Origin: Crossaster papposus
Taxonomy: Eukaryota > Echinodermata > Asteroidea > Velatida > Solasteridae
Length of the DNA: 64,000 bases
Direction of reading: 5' to 3'
Assembly (NCBI GenBank): GCA_037893245.1
Contig: JBAIAA010000598.1
Span: 310,001 to 374,000, forward strand
Part shown: in pieces, positions 42,513 to 51,311 of the stretch
How the letters are laid out: each line of letters starts with the position of its first letter
Position numbering within the stretch: position 1 is the first letter of the stretch
Position numbers and translations under genes: made by a program
The notes under the pieces: generated by a model
What the model saw: the letters and a program-made list of their open reading frames with translations, nothing else
What the model was told of the DNA's origin: nothing
Databases searched by the model: none

Positions 42513-43034
42513 TTGACAGGTCCCGTGTGGATCGTTGGGGATTCCCTCATTCGCTGGGTAGCGCAGCCTTTGGATCCCAATATCACTGTGTTGTGGCAAG
42601 GCAAAACGGGTGCCGGGCTAAACGATCTTCCTGAATTACTACACAGTATGCAAGGGCCCCTTCCTTCCGTTATCATTGTACATTTGGGTTCAAATGACCT
42701 GGGCAATATTGATTTTTTCTCGATGCGACAACGCGTTGTGATTTTCATGCAGTTTTGTAGAAATGCATATCCAGATACACTTTTGATCTGGTCCGAAATA
42801 CTCCCCAGGGCGTTCTATTACGGGGCCAATCCCCAGGACAGTATGGACAGGCAACGGCGAGCAGTTAACCGCTGGGCAAGGTCCCGCTGCGGCAGATTGG
42901 GGCAATCAGTTTAAATCACCCCCAAATCATTCGAACCCATTTTCACTTGTATAGGCAAGATAGGGTGCATCTTTCACCCGCTGGCAATACAATTTTCAGG
43001 GAAAATTTTCAGTCGGCCATTCGACACTTTATGT
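42513..43034 (+). pseudogene. SGNH hydrolase domain of a YR-retroelement type, frameshifted
   Basis: The first frame has block I VWIVGDSLIRW, a TGAGLNDLPELL Gly block, block III VIIVHLGSNDLG and LLIWSEILPRAFYYGA, then stops at 42912. Block V (DRVHLSPAGN) follows in another frame (around 42962-42991) and ends FMstop near 43034. All catalytic residues Ser, Gly, Asn, Asp and His are thus present across a frameshift near 42900. IHLGxNDLG with VWSxILPR is the pattern I recall from SGNH domains in fish and amphioxus Ngaro-like elements. No recombinase or RT is next to it. It is a different subfamily from the Gypsy SGNH protein. Confidence 0.7.
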
Positions 43035-43036
43035 AA

Positions 43037-43175
43037 CCCAGCCGCCCCCTCACCCCAGCCGCCCCCTCACCCCAGCCGCACCCCAGCCGCACCCTCACCC
43101 CAGCCGCACCCCAGCCGCACCCTCACCCCAGCCGCACCCTCACCCCAGCTGCACCCTCACACCAGCCACACCCTT
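43037..43175 (+). repeat. 18-bp minisatellite CCAGCCGCACCCTCACCC
   Basis: About eight units vary between CCGCCCCCTCACC and CCGCACC. The array starts directly behind the SGNH stop. Confidence 0.85.
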
Positions 43176-43691
43176 ACTTTACCAAAAAAAATTCATCTTG
43201 TACCCCTACCCAGCCCCCATTTTAACCGTAGATGGGGTTGGTTATAGTGCAGGAATACAAGAAAATACAATTGGGTATCCTCGATCATTATGTGGTTCAC
43301 GACTGGGTGCTCAAATCCTATGGAGATATATGGAGTATAAACAAAAGAGGGACAACGGTCGGACAATGCCCTGTCCACGATCGAAGGTCTTTGGAAACTT
43401 GCGTGTGTGGGGTTTTTTTTTGGTTTTTTTTGTGGGGGGGGGGGGGGGGGGGGGCGGGGTCAGTTTAGATTGGTTTTTCCATAAATATTGTAAGATAAAT
43501 AGTTTGAGGTAACACCATATGGTAATTCTCTTAAGTGAGTTGTGTGGTTCTGTGAAGAACCGGAGGTTGGAGAGTTACGATTCGTTTCAGTTCGCATTTT
43601 TTATTTGTATCCATCATGTTTTATGTTGATTTGGCCTGATCATTACCAGAACGTCTCACAAATGGTTCCTTTTTTCCCGTTTCTTTATTAG
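43176..43691 (+). other. Intron end with poly-G tract
   Basis: A run of about 20 G at 43434-43456 is the main feature. 43240-43285 resembles 12608-12650. No coding signal until the acceptor at 43690. Confidence 0.5.
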
Positions 43692-43927
43692 GAGATTCTG
43701 AGCGGGGAAGACAAGCTCGACAGAGGCAAGCGCCATCCTAGAGAAATATCTGGACGATGTTGGGGAGCTCCAAGGCAAGATGGACACAGCCCGGCAGGAG
43801 CAGAGAGCGCACCTCCTAGCCAAGCTGGCTGCCAGGAAACGACTCAAGGAGGACTAATGACCGAGGAAGCGGTGGCTAAGCAGCTGGACCACATCACCAA
43901 GAAACAGATTAGATGGAGGAAATACGG
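43692..43927 (+). pseudogene. Exon of the coiled-coil part, with stop and frameshift
   Basis: The acceptor TTTCTTTATTAG precedes coding-like sequence. One frame reads TSSTEASAILEKYLDDVGEL, then KMDTARQEQRAHLLAKLAAR. It meets two stops at 43855-43860, and a neighbouring frame continues MTEEAVAKQLDHITKKQIRW. A 1-bp indel near 43853 explains both. A TGA (43699-43701) also precedes the first part if the exon starts at 43692; an acceptor at 43702 would avoid it. The donor is poor (GTTTGT). The charged heptads match the later coiled-coil exons. Confidence 0.6.
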
Positions 43928-45218
43928 TTTGTGCCAAAACTAGCAGAGACTTTAGAGCGCTTTTTCATCAAGAGAAACCTTTAATTGTATATGATCATAC
44001 GACAGTTTCTTAAGTCTATACATATGTATTTAAAGGTTCTACGCAGACCTTTCGTGAAGAATTGCTGTTTAATAATTTAAAATGTGCCTTGGTGTGTAAG
44101 TAACAAGACCAACTATTCTTTTGGTACATATCGTTATGGGGACAACCCATAGGGTTTGTGTGTAAACTGAAATCTCTCTAATCTCAAACTCAGAACACTC
44201 TAAAATTCAAAAATGTTCAGGATCACCCTAATTTGTCCTCTTCTTCAATTTCTTTCATTATACCCTAACCCGATTTTACCTTGTTCTACCTTAACTGAAC
44301 ACCCAACGCGCTATGGGGACTCGAAAATGTCCTCACTACTCGGTCTGTCTTTTCCAAACAAAAGAGCCTGTCCCCCTAACGCGGTGAGTGCCTACCCAGG
44401 GGTGATAAAATGGTATAAAATGACATTAATTGGGGTTAATCACCGTAAATGTAATTGGCCCCCTCATTAACATGTTCAAACACTGACAAATGGTGGCGCT
44501 GTTCGTGACGAACATTTGGCAACCCCCAAAAAGAAACAAAATTATAGTCTGCTACCTGACAATACGTCTGGACACGGCGTGCGTGCAGCATGCGATTCGC
44601 GTACGTAAATACATGTACAATGTACATGTACATGCACATGCGAGATGCCATGCACAAGCATACGCACGCAGCAGATTTTGTTCAGACATGGCGAGTGAAA
44701 ACGACAGTTCGGGGCCGGGGAGCGCATATTCCACAGAATCGGACAAAATATCCGCAGTATCATCAGGTCCTACATCTGAAGAAGATATTCCACTTGACAA
44801 TTCTTTTGACAATAACTTGAGTCGACCATCAACTGAATGATTTTGCATCGATACGCGTGGCACATGATGCATACGTCACAATTATGCCAATTTTACATGT
44901 TAATAAGCTACCATTCTAGGGGCGGGGCTGGTCCCCCAAAGCACTTCATTTTTTTTTGTTCATATTAATTACCCCAAAATAAAACTTTTATGAACTGAAA
45001 ATCACTCAATTAGTTATGATCTTTCATTTAAACTAATACAAACCACATTTCTAGGACCCTTAATATTGGTTTAATAACGGTTTCATTATGTATGTATTTT
45101 GCGAGTCCAACAATATTTCCTGGGATTGTTTTTAAACATTGGTTGACAAAATATATCTACATCAGGTATCTATCTAAAAAAGACAAACGGTGAAATGTCA
45201 GCATTGAGGAGATGGATG
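43928..45218 (+). other. Intron with one small open frame
   Basis: Apart from the 44688-44840 frame, I see TGTACATGTACATG repeats at 44610-44635 and nothing else I can name. Confidence 0.4.
44688..44840 (+). CDS. Small Ser/acidic open frame of unknown function
   Basis: The 50-codon frame from ATG 44688 reads MASENDSSGPGSAYSTESDK and continues with Ser, Glu and Asp (TSEEDIPLDNSFDNNLS) to TGA. The composition is like a disordered N-terminus of a transposon or regulatory protein (compare the N-terminus at 8849), but there is no partner exon or domain. It may be a chance frame. Confidence 0.25.
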   Translation: MASENDSSGPGSAYSTESDKISAVSSGPTSEEDIPLDNSFDNNLSRPSTE

Positions 45219-45375
45219 GTTTATATGTGAGGGGTTCTGGTAAAATGAGACGAAACTGGGCAGATGTTGACGTTGAAATTTTCTTGACAAGTTATGGCTG
45301 GTCAAAGTTCGCATTTATCAACATGTCGCAAAAGTAAAACGTTGAGAAAAGGACCCTGAAGTTTTGAGTTTTGCA
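45219..45375 (+). repeat. C-repeat copy 1
   Basis: It shares AACTGGGCAGATG, a CAAAGTTcGCATT block and GTTGAGAAAAGGaCC with 50215-50400. It is an interspersed family of unknown type. Confidence 0.6.
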
Positions 45376-45412
45376 CAGGTGATATTGAACAATGCCAATT
45401 GTTTTTTCTTAA

Positions 45413-45753
45413 CTAGTTCGCGCCGGATGACGTATATAAACGCAAAGTTTTCCCAAAATTCAAAACGGATGACGCATAAACACGCCAAGTTCAAGTTCAG
45501 AAAATTTCCTTCAGCAGCGAGCAAGGCCGGAAATGCGTGGGTGTTCTTCCTGGCACTATCGGCCTGAATCGACTGGGACAAGGCGCGGGATTGTTTTTCA
45601 CAAACCTCGCACCGAGACAGGTTCATGCCAGCATCTGTGGGTAACACACCCTGATAATTCTGGCCTTGCTCACTGCGAGTTGGTCACTGACAGCCTTGCT
45701 CATGACGTGTTTATTAGTCATCCAGCCATTTTAAATTTTCGAACTCAAACTGG
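45413..45753. mobile_element. piggyBac-like (TTAA) MITE, copy 2
   Basis: It is related to 3927-4171 through GTTCGCGCCGGATGACGT, ACGGATGACGCATAAACAC and GCAAGGCCGGAAATGCGTGG. TTAA flanks both ends (45409-45412, 45754-45757). It is about 100 bp longer than copy 1. Confidence 0.75.
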
Positions 45754-45894
45754 TTAAAAATAATTACAGAAGAATCATATTTATACAATACGTCTGAATC
45801 AATCTCTCTTGTCCGATTGGTGGGAATGCACAGTTTCATTGCATGATTGCCCCTTTTGGCCTATCTAACCAATGTTACAGATTTGAGCATTGAA

Positions 45895-46630
45895 AATAAT
45901 AATTGTATGTGGTAACAGATGAAATATTGCATTCGCCTCGTGTTATGGAACATTGCATCTGTTACCTCATTAAATTATTCTTGCCATCGCACTCCAAAGA
46001 AATATTATTTGTGACCCACTCCATCAAAATCAGGAATAAGTCTCGAAATGACTTTTTGAGATATACACATGGTGAAAAAGGGAATTTCATAAGCTTTCTA
46101 ATGATACCCATCACAAGTGTGTATCTTCTTAGGTTAACGAGTTATGGTCTGATGAAAAACGACTTGGTCACGATTTTCATCCATGCGTTCACTTCAACGG
46201 CCGATTGCGTAAAACGGCCCCAGCCACTTATTCCTGATTACGATGGAGCGGGTCACATTTGTGTATTATACAACATCTGAATATGAACCCCCCTCATCTG
46301 ATTGGTGGATCGTTGATCACGTGCATTTAATAATTTGTCCCAATGTTAGGCGTTACCGCCCGGCAAAAACGGTGAATAGAGCTTCCATTGTGTGGTCACA
46401 TCATTGGTTGCTCTCTGACCAATCAGATGGCAATGATGTATTCAGGCCTTGTAAAAAGCAACAACTAATGTTTCACGTTCATGCGATGGAAAGAATAATT
46501 TCATTTGGTGACAGATGGAATGAACCATTCCACTCAGCTTTGCCTCATGTCGTGGAACATTCCCTCTGTCACCTCATACAATTATTCTTGCCATTGCACT
46601 CACAAACATTTATTTTTTGTTTACTACCAT
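45895..46630. repeat. Foldback repeats related to each other
   Basis: Blocks with GGAACATTnCnTCTGTnACCTCAT and AATTATTCTTGCCATnGCACTC occur at about 45945-46015 and 46553-46605. Each is preceded by a partial inverted version (45900-45930 and 46480-46530). They appear to be two copies of one foldback family. The intervening sequence shows nothing else. Confidence 0.6.
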
Positions 46631-46758
46631 GCAAGATGCCATGTTGAAGCAAACCCAAATCCTCTGTCCAATCAATTTTTCTTCCCCAGTTATATAATTT
46701 TGACTATTATAAAACAACAAACTGACATATTTCCATTTTTTTTGTGTGATCCTTTTAG

Positions 46759-46854
46759 GTGTTGAAGGGCACGAACGAGGGTGCTTTTGCCATTGATACA
46801 GTCAACAGCAATGTCATGGCCGACGAGGCGCTGGAGGAGAGAAAGAAACTGCTG
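46759..46854 (+). CDS. Coiled-coil exon (32 codons, phase 0/0)
   Basis: The acceptor ATCCTTTTAG and donor CTGCTG|GTGAGA bound 96 bp: VLKGTNEGAFAIDTVNSNVM then ADEALEERKKLL. The open frame, phase symmetry and charged C-terminal half support an exon. It is undamaged. Confidence 0.7.
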
Positions 46855-47415
46855 GTGAGATTTCCAATTGAATAAAGCTTGATTTTAAATTAACGATTGT
46901 TAAGAAGTCTGAACAGGTTTTATTTTTTTACAAAAAATACAACTTATCTTGTGCGACCCCAAACAAAAATGTGGCTCCACATGTAATAACCCGCTCAATG
47001 TTGAGAGAGTGAATATTTTGTAAAAGTCTTTGAATATCTACTGTTTCAGGTTTCATTCACAGAAATGTTGATTTTGATATAAAGTTTTAAAAAAACGCCC
47101 ATTTTGTGTGCATCGTTCTGTTGTTTTACAACAGAGCCAGCTATTTCAAAGCCTGTTTTCTCAGTTGTGTATTTTGAACTTGAAGATAGTAATCAATTTG
47201 CAAACGAGTCATATTTCTGAAACAGGAGGGGCTAATGAGCTCTATTACACATGTATATATCAAATGCTGACATTGTGGGGTTTTCAACCACGTATATAAC
47301 CTATTTTTACTTTGTTTGCGACATAATAGCTTTGTTTGTGAAGCAGGTCACATAATGTACCATCTCACTTCTGATTGCCTCTTTTCTCCCCCCCCCCCCC
47401 CCCCAATCCCTACAG
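46855..47415 (+). other. Intron ending in a poly-C tract
   Basis: A run of about 17 C (47388-47404) acts as the pyrimidine tract of the next acceptor. No other feature. Confidence 0.5.
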
Positions 47416-47658
47416 GAATAGCAAGAATCCCGCCAGGCCCAGCTGCATCTGTCCCAGCAGGCCAAGCTGAACCGAGCGGAAGAAAGTCTGGATGAGGAGC
47501 TGGCCACGACGACAGCTGCGGTGGAAGAGCAGCTGGAGGACCAGAAGAGGGCGCTCCTGTCGCGCCAGGGACTGGAGTTTGAGAAGGAGATGCAGGTGAA
47601 GCGCAAGACACTGACAGAGGAGGCTTCCAAGGAGTTGGTAGACGAGCACGAGAAGAAT
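47416..47658 (+). pseudogene. Coiled-coil exon (81 codons) with TAG at codon 2
   Basis: The acceptor CCCTACAG at 47415 opens E-stop-QESRQAQLHLSQQAK, then LDEELATTTAAVEEQLEDQK, GLEFEKEMQVKRK and LVDEHEKN, to the donor AAT|GTGAGG. The TAG at 47419-47421 fits a CAG-to-TAG change. Alternatively the TAG itself could serve as the acceptor (exon from 47422), which keeps phase 0 and removes the stop. The rest is a clean coiled coil. Confidence 0.75.
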
Positions 47659-47786
47659 GTGAGGGGGTTCTCCAGACACTTTGATTCAAATTTAAACTGG
47701 AATTTTATGAAAAACCTAATAAAAAATCCTGTTTGGGAGAATATTATGTTCACCCTTAAGGTTTTATTTGGCCAGGTTGGCATATA

Positions 47787-48196
47787 TGTGACCTGCTCTG
47801 TGAAAATGAGTCAAATGTCGACAATTTGACAAACAGAGTTATGTATACCATTAGAAAGAGTGCACTGTCTTTTTGTGGGAGGTCTGTAGCATATGTTGCG
47901 TTCTTGTGATATACCGATTTTTATTTTGACGATTGTGTGAAATATAAAAAACCCATTCATGACAAAACATGCATTAAACAAATTATTTCCCTTTAGGAGA
48001 TGTATGCAATAGAAACCCTGTGTTAATTCAGCACGTTTTAATGAAGAAATTGAAAATATAGATCCTGACCAAGGTGAAAATCATAAAATAGGAATATCAA
48101 ATTTTCTTACGAAAACCCCCCTCTCCGCGTTCAACCACCCAAATCTCGTAAGTGCGCTGTACGACATCTGACTCATTTTCACAGAGCAGGTCACAT
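47787..48196. mobile_element. MITE with GTGACCTGCTCTGTGAAAATGAGTC-type ends
   Basis: GTGACCTGCTCTGTGAAAAT.. at 47788 onward recurs inverted up to 48195, and both arms continue into GTCG-like sequence for about 35 bp. ATAT-rich flanks suggest a short AT target duplication. It is non-coding. Confidence 0.75.
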
Positions 48197-48491
48197 ATGA
48201 GCATCTTAATTGTGTCTTGTCCAAGTTTGGTTCATTGACTGACTGGCCATGGTGGCTAATTGTTTGTGCTTATGCAGTGCGAGTATGAGAGGTGATTGAT
48301 AATGTTTTGTGGCCTCGAGGTAGAAGAGGTACATTTTTTGAAAATCAAACACATCTATTTCTTAACCTAGTTTCCTCCTACATTTAACACACTTCTAGCG
48401 GACATTGGGCATACAGTTAGGATCCCTTCTAGGTACCCCAGGAAGTGATCCACAGCATCAATGAGGCAAAAAAACATTATTTTGTTTGCAG

Positions 48492-48671
48492 ATGGAGAAG
48501 CTATTTCAGAACATGGATTTGGAGAAGGGCCGGCAGAAGGCGGCCCTGGCCGATCGCATCGCGGAGAAACGACAGCAGCACAAGGAGTGACTACAGCAGA
48601 AGAACCAAGCCGAAATGTCCAAGAAAATATTGGATCAGAGAGCTGAGAGAGAGCAGCTCAACAATAAACAG
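48492..48671 (+). pseudogene. Coiled-coil exon (60 codons) with in-frame TGA
   Basis: The acceptor TTTTGTTTGCAG and donor AAACAG|GTGGGA bound 180 bp in phase 0/0. It reads MEKLFQNMDLEKGRQKAALA, DRIAEKRQQHKE, a TGA at 48588-48590, then LQQKNQAEMSKKILDQ and REQLNNKQ. CGA-to-TGA, a CpG-type transition, is the simplest cause. The coiled-coil pattern resumes directly after the stop. Confidence 0.8.
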
Positions 48672-48680
48672 GTGGGACCA

Positions 48681-48910
48681 GGGACCTGTTTCATGGAGCT
48701 GCTTAGCATGAGCATTTTTCTTTAGCAAAAACAGTGTTACCGACCAAGATTTCAAGGGATGTATGTTGTTTGTGACTGATATTCAGTTGGATTTGTTTTG
48801 GCTTAGCATGAAAAGCACATGGAATTTTGGCTGGTAACCTTTTTTTACTGAGCAAACTTCCTTTACACTTAGCAAATTTGTGTGCTAAGCAGCTCCATGA
48901 ATTTGGCCCC
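48681..48910. mobile_element. Short MITE ending TTTCATGGAGCTGCTTAGCA
   Basis: The left arm GGGACCTGTTTCATGGAGCT.. and right arm ..AGCTCCATGAATTTGGCCCC are inverted repeats of about 30 bp. I recall GGGCCCAATTTCATGG..CTGCTTA elements from echinoderm and hemichordate genomes. It starts 9 bp behind the splice donor of the 48492 exon. Confidence 0.75.
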
Positions 48911-49427
48911 TGCTCGATTAAGACAACGCCTTCTCTTGTCCAATTGTGTGTCGCCTAAACAAAGTGCTAAACTCTGTAAGACCGTATGATCAGATCAACA
49001 TGCTTTCATGGATTTTGATGAAACTTGGATGCAGTGACCCTTGGGTGAAGGATACAATTCTTCATCGGTTTACGGATGTCAAAAATCATGTCGGGGTAAT
49101 TAGAGGCCATTGTTCAAATATGCTTCAAATTTTTCTGTGATGAATTTTATGGATTTTCATGCAACTTGGATGGGGGTTCATTGCACTCTTTCTAAATTGG
49201 AGGTCAAGAGTTATCTAGAGGTCATTTGGGGTCGTCTTAAAAACAATAAACTGTATAATTTTACTTTTTTTAAGAACACAAAACATATAATATGTATCGA
49301 TTGCAGGACTAAATAATGCCACAAGCAATACGAGGATCACTTGTTGAACATGTAGACTGCCTAATAAACCTCATGGACAAAGACAACAACCTAACCATGA
49401 AGTGATTTATGACGATGGGACCAGTTC

Positions 49428-49755
49428 TGCACTCGGGTACTATGCACGCATTACGCGCTATCTAGACCAAAAACATTCAAGGCATAGTAACCATTTGTCA
49501 GTTCTGCATTCGAGTACTATACACGCATTACGCGCTCTCTAGACCAAAAGCATTTAAGGCATAGTATACCATTTGTCAGTTCTGCATTCGGGTACTATAC
49601 ACGCATTACGCGCTCTCTAGACCAAAAGCATTCAAGGCATAGTATACCATTTGTCAGTTCTGCATTCGGGTACTATACACGCATTACGGGCACTATACAC
49701 GCATTACGGGCTTTGTAGACCAAAATCATTCAAGGCATAGTATACTATTTGTCAG
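49428..49755 (+). repeat. Minisatellite, about 78 bp x 4
   Basis: Units contain CAGTTCTGCATTCGGGTACT, ACGCATTACGCGCTCTCTAG and CATTCAAGGCATAGTATACC. The fourth unit has an internal duplication of ACTATACACGCATTACGGGC. Confidence 0.85.
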
Positions 49756-49933
49756 TTTTGCAAAATCTATAGAAAAACGATTGTCAACTTTAAACCTGTT
49801 GGAAGTTTAAGCCTGATAAATTTTATTTATTCCGCGAAATTTTTTTTTCAAAATGCGCGCAAACCATCTACTAATGGACATTTCCAAAGATGCGTCTCTA
49901 GAAGTTAAGATTTTCTCGTTGTGTTGTTTACAG

Positions 49934-50053
49934 TTAAAGGGGGCAGAACATCAAGCGCTGGTGGAATCACTAGAAGACGAGGAGAACGGGAAAGCTGAAA
50001 ACATCATCTATCGGGTGCTACGGCAACGCCACATAAAGGAGCAAGTCCAATAG
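49934..50053 (+). pseudogene. Coiled-coil exon (40 codons) ending in TAG
   Basis: The acceptor GTTGTTTACAG opens LKGAEHQALVESLEDEENGK then ENIIYRVLRQRHIKEQVQ and a TAG exactly before GTTCGT. If GT at 50054 is the donor the exon is 120 bp in phase 0/0 and the last codon would ancestrally be CAG. The donor is weak. An earlier GT at 50045 would remove the stop but also fits poorly. Confidence 0.65.
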
Positions 50054-50214
50054 GTTCGTCTGTCTGTCTGTCTGTTGTTCTCTTACATGTCTTATGTCAG
50101 TTTATTTGCAACAGACTGGTTTTTGTCTGGGCTGTCCGTCCGTCCATAGTCCATCTGTCTGTAGTCTGTATGTGTCATTCCGGTTAAAATCTTTGAAAAA
50201 TTGGTCTTACATGT

Positions 50215-50400
50215 GAGGCATTTTGACAGAAAGGAACAAAACTGGGCAGATGCCAAAATGAGGGTCTGCAAGTGTTGAGAAAAAAGTACTTTGTTGGACT
50301 TCAATCGGACATTCGTGTGACGTGTTATGCCTGTTTAAAGTTTGCATTGATGGACACGACAAACAATAAAAACAAATGAGGAAAAGGCCCACAGATGTTC
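50215..50400 (+). repeat. C-repeat copy 2
   Basis: It matches 45219-45375 through AACTGGGCAGATG and the GTTGAGAAAA and AAAGTTTGCATT blocks. Confidence 0.6.
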
Positions 50401-50976
50401 AATTTGTTTATTCGAGAAAAATGCCAAAATGCGTTTTTCATTAAAAACATTTTTATTCAACATATTTTATACTATAACTTTAAAACATGTGTAGTAGACA
50501 TATCAAGAATTACAAATAAATAAATTTGAAAAAAATATTAAAAAATTGTCATTTCAGTTTTGGGCTGTTTTGAGTCTGTTCCAGGTTACGTCCCATTTTG
50601 CCATAACGCCTCAAATATAGGCAAAGTTGAAGTCCAATTGCAATCAAACTTGGGTCATGGATGCAATATTGTAATGTCTGCTGTACCTGTGTTTGCTAAT
50701 TTTAAGTAACCCCCGCACTAGACTTGATGACAAGTCGTTAGATAGTCAGGTTTAATCCGTGTATTTCAGTCGAAGTTTATCGGCACGGCTGGTTTAAGAC
50801 TAGTAACGTGCCATATCTAACGACTTGATTAATACGTTCTCGCACCGTTATTCATATATGCGTGCAGCGCAATACATAATGCAATGTATTTCTGCGGTGA
50901 GATCCAATGGCGCACTGGTATGCAAATGAATGCTGGTATGCATCCATTCCGTTATATGGGGAGTTCTTCTCAATAC
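50401..50976 (+). other. Intron left of the LTR element
   Basis: AT-rich, no gene or transposon end recognised. The ATAC target site is at 50973-50976. Confidence 0.5.
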
Positions 50977-51260
50977 TGTAGCGCCGGCGCCGGGTTTGGG
51001 GCAGAGGGCGCTAGAACGATTCCACGGTGGAATCGCTCTGGTGGTTTCCGCGGGTGCGCGCGGGGGCCCGTGTTGGGTTGCGCGCGCGCCGAGCCAGTTA
51101 GAACCAGTCTTAGAGACCGCGTGTAAAGCGGAGTTTAGTACGACAGTTGTCAGTAGGGTTTTGGAGCAATAAACCAGGCTAAAGGCAGCCATTTTCACAG
51201 AAGGAGTGTTTCCGTGTGTCGGTTAATGCGTCAGGGAACCCCGGGAGAAATCTCGTTACA
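50977..51260 (+). repeat. 5' LTR (284 bp) with poly(A) signal
   Basis: TG..CA ends, GC-rich U3, and AATAAA at 51168-51173. Since the element is in the host sense strand, this signal and its copy could end host transcripts early. Confidence 0.93.
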
Positions 51261-51278
51261 TTGGTGGCAGCGGTGGCA
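51261..51278 (+). other. Primer-binding site
   Basis: TTGGTGGCAGCGGTGGCA begins at the 5' LTR edge, the usual position. The tRNA is not identified. It differs from the site in the 16-25 kb Gypsy element. Confidence 0.65.
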
Positions 51279-51311
51279 TAGACTGACGAAGGAAAACAGG
51301 TGAAGTTTGGC

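Noticed and set aside
42452-42748. Minus-strand open frame opposite the SGNH domain
   Set aside because: Shadow of the plus-strand SGNH coding sequence. No motif of its own.
43434-43456. Poly-G/G-quadruplex regulatory element
   Set aside because: Simple homopolymer similar to other mononucleotide tracts (4235, 24010, 33141, 47388). Nothing indicates function.
49428-49755. CRISPR-like array
   Set aside because: Repeats are directly abutting 78-bp units without unique spacers, in animal DNA. It is a minisatellite. The same holds for 30772-30990.
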